NCBI GenBank assembly: GCA_937895345.1
Contig: CALAWP010000074.1
Coordinates: 124,001-188,000 of the forward strand
From: an uncultured Paenibacillus sp.
GTDB lineage: Bacteria; Bacillota; Bacilli; Paenibacillales; Paenibacillaceae
Direction of reading: 5' to 3'
Length of the DNA stretch: 64,000 bases
Shown here: positions 26,991 through 36,500 of the stretch, one piece after another
Numbering within the stretch: position 1 is the first letter of the stretch
How the letters are laid out: each line of letters begins with the position of its first letter
Made by a program: the position numbers and the translations under genes
The notes under the pieces: model-generated
What the model saw: the letters and a program-made list of their open reading frames with translations, nothing else
Databases searched by the model: none
What the model was told of the DNA's origin: nothing

Positions 26991-27725
26991 TTATAAGACT
27001 CCCCCATCCGGCTTGTATTTGACCCAGGTGCATCCCGTTGCGAGATTCGTGTGATTGTCCTTCGACTTCAGGAACACGCCAAAATCAAGAGTTCCGACAG
27101 CCCCTTCCGCATACACATTGTAGGTGACAGCCCACTGTTTCGCGAAGGTTCCCGTATTGCAGCCGAATATTTTCGTCGAAGCGCTTGAATCATAGGTCGT
27201 CTGACCTCCGGAAATAAAAGGCGCCAGATCCGCCTTGATATCCGACTTCCAGATCACGGCGCCAGGGTCCGAAGGCATGACGGGAGTATTGCTTCGGTTG
27301 TGCTCCAGCGTCAGCCATAAATTGTCCTGGGCGTGGCCGAAATACCAGAAGCGGCTTACGGGCTTGGAGCCGCATTTGCGAATCGCTTCCCAGAACTCGC
27401 TTCCCTTGCCGATCCATTTCAGCGTCCAGCCGTATTGCTTGGCTCTTGCCTCCAGCAATTGAACATAGGAATTGAACCCTTTCGCTTTGACCTCTTTCAC
27501 GGAGGAACGATTATGTTTGACATCGTCCGCCCAGCGCTTCTCGAAGGCAGGCTTGAAGATCGCCCAGACCACCTGCTCGTTCGGCTTCGCGGGAAACGTC
27601 TTGTGATAGGCCAGGTTGAGCGGATAATTCACATAATTGGCCCAGCTTATGTCATGCTCCTTGTCCTTCAGGTTTCGTATGCCCGGACCTCCGCTCAGCA
27701 TAAGAAAAGTTCGGTTAATCGACAT
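26991..27725 (-). CDS. Unknown protein, possible caspase-like His/Cys fold
   Basis: A 244-residue protein from ATG 27725 (GGGAG eight bases before it; GTG 27731 is too close to the site). I do not recognise a named family. The C-terminal half has two features of caspase-hemoglobinase folds. FWYFGHAQDNLWLTL has a His (131) after a hydrophobic strand. KIFGCNTGTFAKQWA has a Cys (189) after the next predicted strand, then YNVYAEGAVGTLDF. The early motif FLMLSGGP is also strand-loop-like. If right, it would be a peptidase with a His-Cys dyad. It lies 21 bases after an unknown gene and directly before the small helical gene. Confidence 0.5.
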   Translation of the reverse strand: MSINRTFLMLSGGPGIRNLKDKEHDISWANYVNYPLNLAYHKTFPAKPNEQVVWAIFKPAFEKRWADDVKHNRSSVKEVKAKGFNSYVQLLEARAKQYGWTLKWIGKGSEFWEAIRKCGSKPVSRFWYFGHAQDNLWLTLEHNRSNTPVMPSDPGAVIWKSDIKADLAPFISGGQTTYDSSASTKIFGCNTGTFAKQWAVTYNVYAEGAVGTLDFGVFLKSKDNHTNLATGCTWVKYKPDGGVL

Positions 27726-27746
27726 ATCCACAGCTCCCTCTTATAT

Positions 27747-28517
27747 TCACTGCGGGACGAGCTTGCGGAGCGGTTCCCCTTCCTGCTCGCCGACCTGCGT
27801 CCACTCGTAATTGCGCACGTTGACCGTCATCTTCATCGTGGACAGCACTTCCGGCGGCAATTCGACCAGGTCCTTGTAGGCGAACAACGCCGTCATCCGC
27901 GTTTCGGTCGGAAGCGGAATTTCGATTAAGCGCAGCGCGGCCACTTCCTCCTCATGCTGCTTCCGAATCGGTTCCAACAGCTCGGCCAGGCGTTCGGTCA
28001 CGCTTTCGGACTTGACCGTTGCCAAGCCGCGATCGGCCAAAGCCTGGACAATTCGGTGCGCGCACTCTTTGACGTCGAACGTCTGCATCTGAACCTTGTC
28101 GTCCGGCGGGGTATGAGCCGCCAGTTCGGTAGGTCCCAAAATCAGGTCGATCGTCGTTTCCTCCGCCACCATTCCGATCTGCTCATAATCCTTCGTTCGG
28201 GGAAATGTCAGCTGATTGGTCAGCTTCCGTTCGGGAATGGCCGTCGTCACGACGCCCCGGACGCGGGAGGCGGTCAGCTTGACGAGATCGCGGACGGGGT
28301 TAGGCTCGGCCGCCGTCAGCATCCTGTTGACATCGCCTTGCAGCACAAATTTCAAGTCGAAGTCGATCGTATCGATTTCGATCCGGGGAACGGGAAACGC
28401 GCGCATAAGCGCGTCCTTCTCATACAGCACCGCAAGATCGCGCGACACGCGGTCGGACAAGCTTCTGGCTTCCGCCACCGATCCGAGAATGCTCCCTATT
28501 ACCGTTTTCAGTTCCAT
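27747..28517 (-). CDS. Uncharacterised partner of the DUF2589 protein
   Basis: A 256-residue protein starting at ATG 28517 (GGGAGTGA upstream), 24 bases after the DUF2589 gene. The N-terminal region LGSVAEARSLSDRVSRDLA is helical. It is followed by a long beta-rich region (IEIDTIDFDLKFVL) and a C-terminal helical and strand region. No catalytic motif, signal peptide or membrane helix is visible. I have a recollection of such genes next to DUF2589 genes, but no function is known to me. Confidence 0.6.
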   Translation of the reverse strand: MELKTVIGSILGSVAEARSLSDRVSRDLAVLYEKDALMRAFPVPRIEIDTIDFDLKFVLQGDVNRMLTAAEPNPVRDLVKLTASRVRGVVTTAIPERKLTNQLTFPRTKDYEQIGMVAEETTIDLILGPTELAAHTPPDDKVQMQTFDVKECAHRIVQALADRGLATVKSESVTERLAELLEPIRKQHEEEVAALRLIEIPLPTETRMTALFAYKDLVELPPEVLSTMKMTVNVRNYEWTQVGEQEGEPLRKLVPQ

Positions 28518-28541
28518 TCTGGTTCACTCCCGGCGCGCCGA

Positions 28542-29126
28542 TCAGTTGCTCGACGCCGTTGTTTTTTCCGTAATCGATTTTTCAAGAATTTGCAGCACTT
28601 TGGCCAGCCCCGCAGGCATGTCGTCCTGAACGGCGCGCACGTTCACGTTCATCTGGTATTCCTTGTTGAAGCTGGAGGTGTTGTGCGAGTTGTGGTTGTA
28701 GCTGAAGTTCGCCCGGAACTCGACGCGGACCGGCGACAGCCAGCTGGAGTAGGCTGCCTTCGTTTCAACGCCGACGGCGGTCGACGTCTTGACGTCGTGC
28801 GTCTCGGTTTCCGTAATTTTGGCCGTAAAATTGATTTCCGTGCTTTCGATGCGGATGAACGGAATCGGTACGATGGACAGGACGGGAACTTCCAGCGAGG
28901 CGTCGCTCACCTGGCCGCTGTCGCTCACCTTGTTGTACTCGAACTTGACGGTCCGTGTCTTGCCCAGCTTGGTCGGATCGCTGGCATCCGGGGTAAAGCC
29001 GACCCTCTCGATAAATTCGATGGTCGTCTGCGCGGCTTGCGCCTGCGCCTGAACGACGGCCGTCAGCGGCGCGCCGATCAAATGGCGAAACGGAATCGAT
29101 TGCAATTCTTGCGTAGCTCTGGACAT
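28542..29126 (-). CDS. DUF2589 family protein, first gene of its operon
   Basis: A 194-residue protein with the DUF2589 hallmark at residues 12-45 (FRHLIGAPLTAVVQAQAQAA, then TTIEFIERVGF). A beta-rich region follows (LSIVPIPFIRIESTEINFTA, FRANFSYNHN) and a C-terminal helix (GLAKVLQILEKSI). ATG 29126 has GGAGGG seven bases before it. The family has no established function. It heads a four-gene leftward operon with very short gaps (24, 21 and 0 bases). The set may form a single assembly. Confidence 0.8.
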   Translation of the reverse strand: MSRATQELQSIPFRHLIGAPLTAVVQAQAQAAQTTIEFIERVGFTPDASDPTKLGKTRTVKFEYNKVSDSGQVSDASLEVPVLSIVPIPFIRIESTEINFTAKITETETHDVKTSTAVGVETKAAYSSWLSPVRVEFRANFSYNHNSHNTSSFNKEYQMNVNVRAVQDDMPAGLAKVLQILEKSITEKTTASSN

Positions 29127-29321
29127 GAAAAATCCCTCCGGTACATGGTTTTTCGGAAATAGAACAGTCGAGGCCCGGTCCCGATTTCGTCACCGGATCC
29201 GCCGAGTCTCGCTTCTATCGCCGTATCTTGGTTATACCTAAAAAATGGAATTGTGAACCAGTGCCCAAGGAGCTAGTTAGCTCTAATTTCCTATAGTTCC
29301 TTCTAATTATAAAAATTGAAA

Positions 29322-29422
29322 TTATTGTCGGTTTCTGCGGCATCACCGCCGGTACATGGACTTGGAAGTTGACGCCGAACTTGTCCTTCACGATGCCGTA
29401 CAGCGGACTCCAGTCCGTCTGC
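29322..29422 (-). pseudogene. Remnant of a PhnB/VOC-family gene
   Basis: Read leftward, one frame gives TDWSPLYGIVKDKFGVNFQV, the C-terminal strand motif of PhnB-like glyoxalase/bleomycin-resistance superfamily proteins. The frame has no start and loses similarity after HVPAVMP. Only about 30 residues survive. It lies in the 665-base gap between the DUF2589 operon and the membrane-protein gene. Confidence 0.6.
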
Positions 29423-29539
29423 TAAACATTTTTTTTCGAACGTTCCATATTTTGTTCTATCTTGTACTCGGCCGTAATACTAATCAAGTATAGACAACTT
29501 GTAGTGGCATTCGTTTCTCCCGGAAAGGAGATGATGCCT

Positions 29540-29620
29540 GTGACAACATTTACCGTAGCTGAAGTTATTATGATGGGTACATTCCTTATTGCACTGCTGA
29601 CTTATCTAAAACGAAAATAA
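29540..29620 (+). CDS. Small holin-like toxin peptide (Hol_Tox type)
   Basis: A 26-residue hydrophobic peptide of the form MTTF-TVAEVIMMGTFLIALLTYLKRK. GTG 29540 has GGAG eight bases before it; ATG 29531 or 29534 would lie on top of the site. One membrane helix followed by Lys-Arg-Lys is the pattern of the putative holin-like toxins of Bacillota, related to type I toxin peptides such as TxpA and BsrG. A hairpin AACTCG...CGAGTT (29619-29648) overlaps the stop. A second hairpin follows. An antisense RNA antitoxin is expected from family knowledge, but I see no strong promoter for it. Confidence 0.75.
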   Translation: MTTFTVAEVIMMGTFLIALLTYLKRK

Positions 29621-29696
29621 CTCGCCGACTTTTCAGTCATAACGAGTTACTTTCACCGCAATGAAAATGAGGGGATGATGCCACTGACTTGTCTAT

Positions 29697-29725
29697 GGGA
29701 GAGCGCGGCAACGCTCTCCCTTCTA
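29697..29725 (+). terminator. Hairpin terminator downstream of the holin-like toxin
   Basis: GGGAGAGCG pairs with CGCTCTCCC around CGGCAA, followed by TTCTATATTT. It could end the toxin mRNA. Confidence 0.7.
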
Positions 29726-29791
29726 TATTTACGGAGCATCGCACAATTTAGAAGTGGTTTTTTGTTGCTTTCTTGGCATGGATCGGTCCCG

Positions 29792-30331
29792 TCACAGCTG
29801 TTCGCCGCATTTTTTCATAAATCCCATCAACATAATCGTCAGCACAATCGCCGCAACAAAAAGGGCGATAGCCATAAATATAAACAACGGCGGAATGAGA
29901 ATCAGAATGAACATCAATAGACCGGCAAGCTGGAACACGAGAAAATACGTCCACTTCTGCGAGGCTTCCTGTTCCATGTCGGAGCGCTGCCGCCTGACTG
30001 CCATCTCTTTCACGCCCATCAGCAAATGATACACGACCGTCAGCAGCAGCACGAGCGATACCAGGCCGAGCAAGATGCCCAGCGGATTAATATGCACGCC
30101 TCCGCCCTGCGCCGGCCGCTCATAAATGCCGAATATAGAGACGACGAGCATGATGAGATTAAACGTTTTTCCTTTGACAAAATAATCGCTGTGTTCGGCC
30201 AACGCCTGGAATCCGACTGCAAACAGAATAAACCCGATCACATCCGGCAAAATATCGAAGCCCTGAATGCGGAAGTCGATCATAATAAACAAAAATCCCC
30301 AAAAAAACTTGTGAAATCTCTCTTTTGGCAT
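29792..30331 (-). CDS. Multi-pass membrane protein in the rtcB operon
   Basis: A 179-residue integral membrane protein with about five helices (for example GFLFIMIDFRIQGFDILPDV, NPLGILLGLVSLVLLLTVVY, LLMFILILIPPLFIFMAIAL). No family is recognised. ATG 30331 follows AGGAGGGG, and the gene begins 17 bases after the AAA ATPase gene, so it is the third gene of the rtcB operon. A short soluble loop near residues 110-125 is basic and acidic. Its role next to an RNA ligase is unknown. Confidence 0.75.
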   Translation of the reverse strand: MPKERFHKFFWGFLFIMIDFRIQGFDILPDVIGFILFAVGFQALAEHSDYFVKGKTFNLIMLVVSIFGIYERPAQGGGVHINPLGILLGLVSLVLLLTVVYHLLMGVKEMAVRRQRSDMEQEASQKWTYFLVFQLAGLLMFILILIPPLFIFMAIALFVAAIVLTIMLMGFMKKCGEQL

Positions 30332-30348
30332 ATGCCCCTCCTTTTAGC

Positions 30349-31653
30349 CTAATTCTGTACAAACCCGAGCCGGCGGGACTGCGCGTCGGTCATCCAGTCG
30401 CGGCTGCGCCCTTTGGCATGATCCGACTTCATATCGGATATCATCAGGTCCACGTTCGCTTCTCCCTCGTAATGCATTTGCAGCGCGGCGGAAGCGTACA
30501 GCTCGCTCAGCTGCGCCAGCGAAAATCCTTCCGTCAGACGCGCGGCCCTCGCGACCGCTTCCGGGTCCGCGAGACGCTCCATCCCTTTATGGAGCAGGTA
30601 CGACAGACGCAGCGCTTCGTTCGGCGGCTTCACCTCGTAGGCCCGGTCGAACCTGCCCGCCCGGTTGATGAGCGCGGGGTCGATTTTTTCCGGATAGTTG
30701 GTCGTTCCGATCAGATAGATGCCTTCCTTCGAGGTGGCCCCGTCCAGCGTGTTCAGAAAAAAGGAGCGGCAAGCTTCCGGCATCGAATCGATGTCCTCGA
30801 TGACCAGCACCATCGGCGCCATCTGCATTGCGGACGCAAACACCTCCTGGATCGAGCCGCTGCTTGTATATTCGGTAATTTGCCAATACGCGACGGGTGC
30901 CCCGGTGGTGGAAGCAATCGATTTGACGAGGGTCGTCTTGCCGTTGCCCGGCTTGCCGTAGAGCAGTATGCCTCTCTTGTAAGGTATGCCGTAGGTTTGA
31001 AAAAACATCCGGTCTTTGGAGAAAAACTCGTCGATCGAACGGTAGATTTGCGTTTTCAGCTCTTCCTCCATATAGACGTCGCTTCGGGCTACGGCGCCGG
31101 CGATCGTTTCCCGGGTTTGCTCCAGACCGTCCCTCGTATCGGTAAACACCATAATTTTCGTATTTGCGCGCTGACGGCTATTCATCTCCTCCAGAAACCG
31201 AATCAAGCTTTCGTCGGTTTCGCCGAAGATCAGGTCCTCATAACCGATGCCGTGGTGCATCCACATCGGAATGCGGGCAAGCGCAATACGGTGCTTGGGA
31301 TAAAGAAACAGGTTGTTGCGCACCGACGGCCTGACCGCATAACCTTGCCGAATCGGGCCGGCATCCGGCGCATGCTCGAACACGCTGGTCTCCACCAGGT
31401 CATACAGGGCAGCTGCATGCTCGACGCCTTCAAACCCGCTGCGAAGATCCTCCTCCAGCCCGTTCCAAACCTCGTTGCCGTCTTCTTGATAATAGAGGCG
31501 GAATTCGCTTCCAAACCGTTGGCGCAGAAGCTCGAGGATCGCGCGAACCGTCCCGAGATAGTTGAAATATTGCCTGGCATCAGCCGAAGCGATATCGGCG
31601 CGATCCGCCTGCGCGATGAAGGGCGGTTCCGCCGTCTTGAATGTTATCGTCAT
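30349..31653 (-). CDS. AAA+ ATPase encoded next to rtcB
   Basis: A 434-residue protein. Residues 1-220 are an N-terminal domain of unknown type. The AAA+ core shows Walker A GKPGNGKTT (233-241), Walker B MVLVIEDIDS (281-290), sensor 1 LIGTTNYPEKID and an arginine finger in NRAGRFDRAYEV. The sequence resembles Bacillota YjoB-like classical AAA proteins. The start lies one base after the rtcB stop, with AAGGAG inside the end of rtcB, so the two are coupled. A remodelling role for RNA-repair or protein substrates is inferred from that coupling. Confidence 0.85.
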   Translation of the reverse strand: MTITFKTAEPPFIAQADRADIASADARQYFNYLGTVRAILELLRQRFGSEFRLYYQEDGNEVWNGLEEDLRSGFEGVEHAAALYDLVETSVFEHAPDAGPIRQGYAVRPSVRNNLFLYPKHRIALARIPMWMHHGIGYEDLIFGETDESLIRFLEEMNSRQRANTKIMVFTDTRDGLEQTRETIAGAVARSDVYMEEELKTQIYRSIDEFFSKDRMFFQTYGIPYKRGILLYGKPGNGKTTLVKSIASTTGAPVAYWQITEYTSSGSIQEVFASAMQMAPMVLVIEDIDSMPEACRSFFLNTLDGATSKEGIYLIGTTNYPEKIDPALINRAGRFDRAYEVKPPNEALRLSYLLHKGMERLADPEAVARAARLTEGFSLAQLSELYASAALQMHYEGEANVDLMISDMKSDHAKGRSRDWMTDAQSRRLGFVQN

Positions 31654-31654
31654 G

Positions 31655-33076
31655 TTATACTCCTTTCACGGCCGCAAGAGGGCGGCACTTGGCGACGACG
31701 CCGGCAAGCCGCGCCTGCACGACGCTGTCGATAATTTGATCTACGTCTTTATACGCCTGGGGCGACTCGTCGATAATCGACTCCAGCGCCCGGTGGTTCA
31801 CGACGATTTCATCGTCCTGCCCGACGCGGAGCGAAGAAGCGAATTCGTCAACGGTGACGAGCTGTTTCGTTGCGTTGCGCGACCGTACCCGGCCTGCGCC
31901 ATGGCAGATCGAATAATAATTCCGCGCGCCTTCCGGCAACCCTGCCATTAAATAGGACGCCGTCCCCATCGAGCCGGGAATGAGCGCCGGATGGCCCGTT
32001 TCCTTGTACGGCTCCGGATTGTCGGGATGTCCGGGCGGCAAGGCGCGGGTCGTCCCTTTGCGGTGAACGAGAAGCGAATCGGCTCCGTGCGTTTCCTCGC
32101 AAGCATAGTTGTGCATCAAGTCGTACAACGTCCTCAGCTCCGCCTGGGATCCGAACGTTTCCCGGAATGCGTCGCGTACCGCGTAAGCGATCAAATGCCG
32201 GTTCGCCACGGCATAATTAAGGGCGGAATACATCAGATTGGCGTAGGTCTGCCCGGCCTCGCTGTCCAGCGGCGCAAAGACAAGCTTCGGATCAGCCGTG
32301 CCCAGCCCCAGCCTGCGCATCGTCTTCGCCACCTCCGACCCGCTGAACTGGTTCACTGCGCCGCCCCAGGAGCGGGAGCCGGAATGAATCATAACGACGA
32401 TCTGGCCGTCCCGCAGCCCCCACCGTTCCGCCGTGCTGCGGTTCGCGTCGTTCAAGCTGACAGCCTGGATTTCGATAAAATGATTGCCGTTGCCCAGCGT
32501 GCCCAGTTGACGGTGGGAACGGTGCCATACCGGCTCCGGGATCCGGTTCAGCGCGCCTTCGTCGAAGGCAAACCTGCTGCATTCGACATGGGTCAAGGAC
32601 GTCGCTTTTCGCGGCGTATAAGCGTCCGGAACGTATTTGCCCGGCAGGCCGTGCAGCCCTTTCAGCAGCACATGCTCCAGCCGGATGTCGGAAAAATGGC
32701 CTCTTGCATGGTTTTCGACCGGAATCCGCTTCTCGATCGCTTTCACCAGCTTTCGCCGCAGCTTTACGTCCCGAAGGTCCCGCTCCTCCAAATTCGTCAG
32801 ATGCACCCTCATGCCGCAGCCGATGTCGCTTCCGACGATCGACGGCGATACGAAACCGTTTTCGGCTCCCCATACGGCCGTCGTGCCGATGCAGGTCCCG
32901 ACTCCTACATGAGCGTCGGGCGTATAGCTCATATACCGAATATTCGGAATTTGCAAGTTGTTGTTCGCCATCTCGAGCACTTTGGCCCCCATGGCATGAT
33001 ACAAGTCGTGATGGGCGAATACGTGCAGCTCCCCAGCAGGGAGATCGATTCGCCGATAATAGCGGTCGGTATCCAT
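31655..33076 (-). CDS. rtcB: RNA-splicing ligase RtcB
   Basis: A 473-residue tRNA/RNA ligase that joins 2',3'-cyclic phosphate (or 3'-phosphate) and 5'-hydroxyl RNA ends with GTP and Mn. Metal and guanylation motifs are all present: DAHVGVGTCIG, VGSDIGCGMRVH, GTLGNGNHFIE, MIHSGSRSWG and the guanylated His in ICHGAGR. The start at ATG 33076 gives the usual family length. In bacteria the enzyme repairs RNA broken by toxins or stress. It heads an operon with an AAA ATPase and a membrane protein and is preceded by its own promoter, a structured RNA and a terminator. Confidence 0.96.
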   Translation of the reverse strand: MDTDRYYRRIDLPAGELHVFAHHDLYHAMGAKVLEMANNNLQIPNIRYMSYTPDAHVGVGTCIGTTAVWGAENGFVSPSIVGSDIGCGMRVHLTNLEERDLRDVKLRRKLVKAIEKRIPVENHARGHFSDIRLEHVLLKGLHGLPGKYVPDAYTPRKATSLTHVECSRFAFDEGALNRIPEPVWHRSHRQLGTLGNGNHFIEIQAVSLNDANRSTAERWGLRDGQIVVMIHSGSRSWGGAVNQFSGSEVAKTMRRLGLGTADPKLVFAPLDSEAGQTYANLMYSALNYAVANRHLIAYAVRDAFRETFGSQAELRTLYDLMHNYACEETHGADSLLVHRKGTTRALPPGHPDNPEPYKETGHPALIPGSMGTASYLMAGLPEGARNYYSICHGAGRVRSRNATKQLVTVDEFASSLRVGQDDEIVVNHRALESIIDESPQAYKDVDQIIDSVVQARLAGVVAKCRPLAAVKGV

Positions 33077-33124
33077 AAATGTTTTCGATTCCTCTCATAT
33101 GTCATAGATTTCGATTAAAAAATG

Positions 33125-33158
33125 CAAAAAAGACCGTAAGCCCAATCGCTTACGGTCT
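33125..33158 (-). terminator. Terminator between leader RNA and rtcB
   Basis: Read leftward, GACCGTAAGC pairs perfectly with GCTTACGGTC around six bases, then TTTTTT. It ends about 48 bases before the rtcB start, so transcripts from the upstream promoter must end here or read through. Confidence 0.9.
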
Positions 33159-33342
33159 TCTCGCCATGTGAAAGATAAGGCCTTCCGCGCTCGCTCAGCG
33201 GCAAGCGGAAAATCCTCATCACATCCATGCTCGGGCCCGTAGAGGCCGAAGGACAATGAACAAATGATTCAGTTGAGACAATGCGGCGTTCTTCCGATCG
33301 TTAATGCCGGTCATGTCGGTTCGGCCTCCCTTCTGTAAGATA
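33159..33342 (-). ncRNA. Structured leader or small RNA upstream of rtcB
   Basis: About 185 bases lie between a strong leftward promoter and a perfect terminator, with no open frame I can support. Several helices are visible when read leftward: AGGCCGAA near the 5' end with TTCGGCCT further on, and TTCCGC...GCGGAA enclosing CGC-tga-GCG near the 3' end. A segment ACGCCGCATTGTCTCAAC followed by TGAATCAT weakly recalls part of the magnesium M-box, but that family's conserved 5' segment is absent. It could be an attenuating riboswitch for rtcB or a free small RNA related to RNA repair. No known family fits. Confidence 0.6.
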
Positions 33343-33348
33343 AAGTTA

Positions 33349-33378
33349 ATCATAATGGCATTCTTATCCGTTTGTCAA
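33349..33378 (-). promoter_or_regulatory. Sigma-A promoter of the rtcB leader
   Basis: Read leftward: TTGACA (33373-33378), 18 bases, TATGAT (33349-33354). Both boxes are near consensus. Transcription should begin near 33342. Confidence 0.8.
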
Positions 33379-33436
33379 CGCAAAAAACAACTAAAAGCGA
33401 TTTCTTTAAAAAGTGAAGCAGAGTGTAAAATTATTC

Positions 33437-33466
33437 TAGTCACATTCGAACGGATTCCCCTATAAT
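33437..33466 (+). promoter_or_regulatory. Promoter of the xylanase gene
   Basis: A perfect TATAAT at 33461-33466 with a weak TAGTCA 18 bases upstream. AAGGAGGAAAAG follows at about 33477 with no frame attached. Confidence 0.55.
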
Positions 33467-33501
33467 GAAACTCAGAAAGGAGGAAAAGCTTAACAACAAA
33501 A

Positions 33502-33515
33502 ATGTAAGCGCTTAA
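33502..33515 (+). promoter_or_regulatory. cre-like box (CcpA) before the xylanase
   Basis: TGTAAGCGCTTAAT fits the cre pattern TGWNANCGNTNNCA at 12 of 14 positions, short by the last CA. It lies downstream of the -10 box, so binding would block elongation. Confidence 0.5.
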
Positions 33516-33553
33516 TTTGTCATTCTATTTCGAAGAAGAAAGGATGAAATCAT

Positions 33554-36500
33554 ATGAGGATAAGCGGAAAGCTGAAACGAGTCTTCCCGGCGCTGCTTGC
33601 GGCCGCCTTGCTTGTTCCGGCTGCCGGACCCGCTCCGGCCGCGGAAGCGAATGTTTCGGAGACGGTCGTCGTTTACCATGAGACGTTCGCATCCGGCACG
33701 GGAGCGGCGCAGCCATCGGGCGGGGCAAGCCTGACGCCGGTGACCGGCAAAGTATTCGACGGCAACGACGACGGAGCGGCTTTGCATGTCGGCAACCGTA
33801 CGAACAACTGGGATGCGGCCGACTTCAAATTCGCCGACATCGGACTGGAAAACGGCAAAACCTATACCGTTACCGTCAGAGGTTATGTCGACGCCGACGC
33901 GGCCGTGCCGAGCAGCGCGCAAGCTTTTCTCCAGACCGTCAACAGCTACGGCTGGCTGGCCGGGGCGAGTTTTGGGGCCGGCAGCGCCTTTACGCTGTCG
34001 AGCTCCTTTACGGTGGATACGAGCAAGGATACCAGCCTCCGCGTGCAGTCGAACGATGACGGCAAGACCGTTCCGTTTTACATCGGAGACATCCTCATTA
34101 CCGGCGAAGCGTCTTCGGGCGGCGGCCATGAACAACCGCGGCCACCGGCATTGAACTTCGACACGATTACGTTCGAGGATCGGACGACGGGCGGCTTTAT
34201 CGGCCGGGCGGGCACCGAGACGCTGACCGTAACCGATGAAGCCAACCGTACCGACGGCGGCTCCTACGCCTTGAAGGTGGAAGGCAGAACGTCGTCCTGG
34301 CACGGTCCTTCCTTGCGGGTGGAACGATATGTGGACAAGGGTTACGAGTATCGAATATCGGCATGGGTTAAGCTGATCTCCCCCGCAAGCTCGCAGCTCC
34401 AGCTGTCCACGCAGATCGGCAGCGGAGACGGCGCAAGCTACGTTTCCCTCGCCTCCCAAACGATCGGCGCAAGCGACGGCTGGGTGCTGCTGGAGGGCAC
34501 GTACCGTTACAACAACGTGGGCGGCGAATATTTGACCGTCTACATCGAAAGCCCGAACACCTCCGACGCCGTCTTCTTTATCGACGATATCGGCTTCGAA
34601 AGCACGGGCTCCGGCCCCGGCTCCATCCAGAAGGATCTCGTTCCGATTCAGGCCGCGTACGCCGGCGATTTCCTGATCGGCAACGCGATTGCCGCCGACG
34701 ACGTGAATGGCGTCCGCCTCGAGCTGCTGAAGATGCATCATCAAGTCGCCACCGCCGGCAATGCGATGAAGCCGGACGCCTTGCAGCCGACGAAGGGCAG
34801 CTTCACCTTCGCCGCGGCCGATGCGATGGTCGACAAGGTGCTGAGCGAGGGCCTGCTGATGCACGGGCATGTGCTGGTGTGGCATCAGCAATCGCCCGCC
34901 TGGATGAATACGTCGAACGGCTTCCCGCTGAGCCGGGAAGAAGCGCTGGCCAATTTGCGGACGCACATTCAAACGGTCATGGAGCATTTCGGCGACAAAG
35001 TCATGTCGTGGGACGTCGTCAACGAAGCGATGAGTGACAATCCTCCGAATCCGGCCGATTGGGAAGGCTCGCTGCGCCAATCCCCTTGGTACCAGGCGAT
35101 CGGGCCGGACTACGTCGAGCAGGCGTTTCTGGCGGCGAGAGAGGTGCTGGACGAGCACCCGGAGTGGAATATCAAGCTGTACTACAACGACTACAACGAA
35201 GACAATGCGAACAAGGCGCAAGCCATTTACAACATGGTCAAGGCCATCAACGACCGGTACGCGCTGACGCATCCCGGCAAGCTCCTCATCGACGGCATCG
35301 GCATGCAAGGCCACTACAACCTCAATACGAACCCGGGCCATGTCGAGCAATCTTTGGACAAGTTCATTTCGCTCGGCGTGTATGTGAGCATTACGGAGCT
35401 GGACATTCAAGCGGGCAGCAACTACGAGCTTTCCGAGGAGCTTGCCGTCGCGCAAGGTTATTTGTACGCCCAGCTGTTCGAAATATTCAAGGCGCGCGCC
35501 GCGCGCATCGAACGGGTCACTTTCTGGGGATTGGACGACGGCACCAGCTGGAGAGCCTCCTCCAGCCCGCTGTTGTTTGACAAAAATCTGCAGGCCAAGC
35601 CGGCCTATTACGGCGTCATCGATCCGGAAGCCTTCATCGAGCAGCATACGCCGGAGCTGCCGGAAGCGAACCAGGGAATCGCGGCCTTCGGCACCCCGGT
35701 CATCGACGGCACGGTCGATGCGGTATGGAGTCAATCGCCCGAAATGCCGATCAACCGTTACCAGATGGCCTGGCAAGGGGCGACCGGAACGGCGAAAGCG
35801 CTGTGGGACGATCATCACCTGTACGTCCTGATTCAGGTAGCCGACACACAGCTGGACAAATCGAGCGCCAACGTCTGGGAGCAGGATTCCGTCGAAATAT
35901 TCCTGGATCCCAATAATGCCAAAAGCAGGTACTATCAAACCGACGACGGACAATACCGCGTTAACTTCGACAACGAAACGTCGTTCAATCCGGCAAGCGC
36001 CGCGGACGGCTTCGCATCCGCAACCCGCATATCGGGTACGAACTATACCGTCGAGGCCCGAATTCCTCTCTCATCCATTACGCCCGTCAACGGCACGACG
36101 CTCGGCTTCGACGCGCAGGTCAACGACGGCAAGGACGGCGCCCGTCAAAGCGCCGCCGCCTGGAACGATACGAGCGGAACCGGCTACATGGACACGTCCG
36201 TATTCGGCGTGCTGACCCTTCAAGGCAAGGATACGATTCCGCCTTCGGCCACGGTCAGCTACAGCGAAGAAGGTCCGACGAATCGGGATGTCGTCGCCAC
36301 GATGACGGCCAGCGAGCCGGTCACGATTACAAACAACGGCGGCTCCGCGAGCTATACGTTTACGCAAAACGGCAGCTTCACCTTCGAGTTCGTCGATGCG
36401 GCCGGCCATACGGGCAGCGTTACGGCGACCGTCTCGAACATCGACAAGACGGCGCCCGTCCTGAAGCTCGCCGCCGACCCGGGCGTCCTGTTTCCGCCGA

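Noticed and set aside
33159..33342. Magnesium M-box riboswitch
   Set aside because: Only a short internal stretch is similar. The conserved 5' segment of that family is missing, and the downstream gene is not a transporter.
33512..35953. Long open frame of 813 codons on the minus strand opposite the xylanase
   Set aside because: Antisense shadow of the GH10 gene, Val/Arg-rich, without a ribosome binding site or family pattern.
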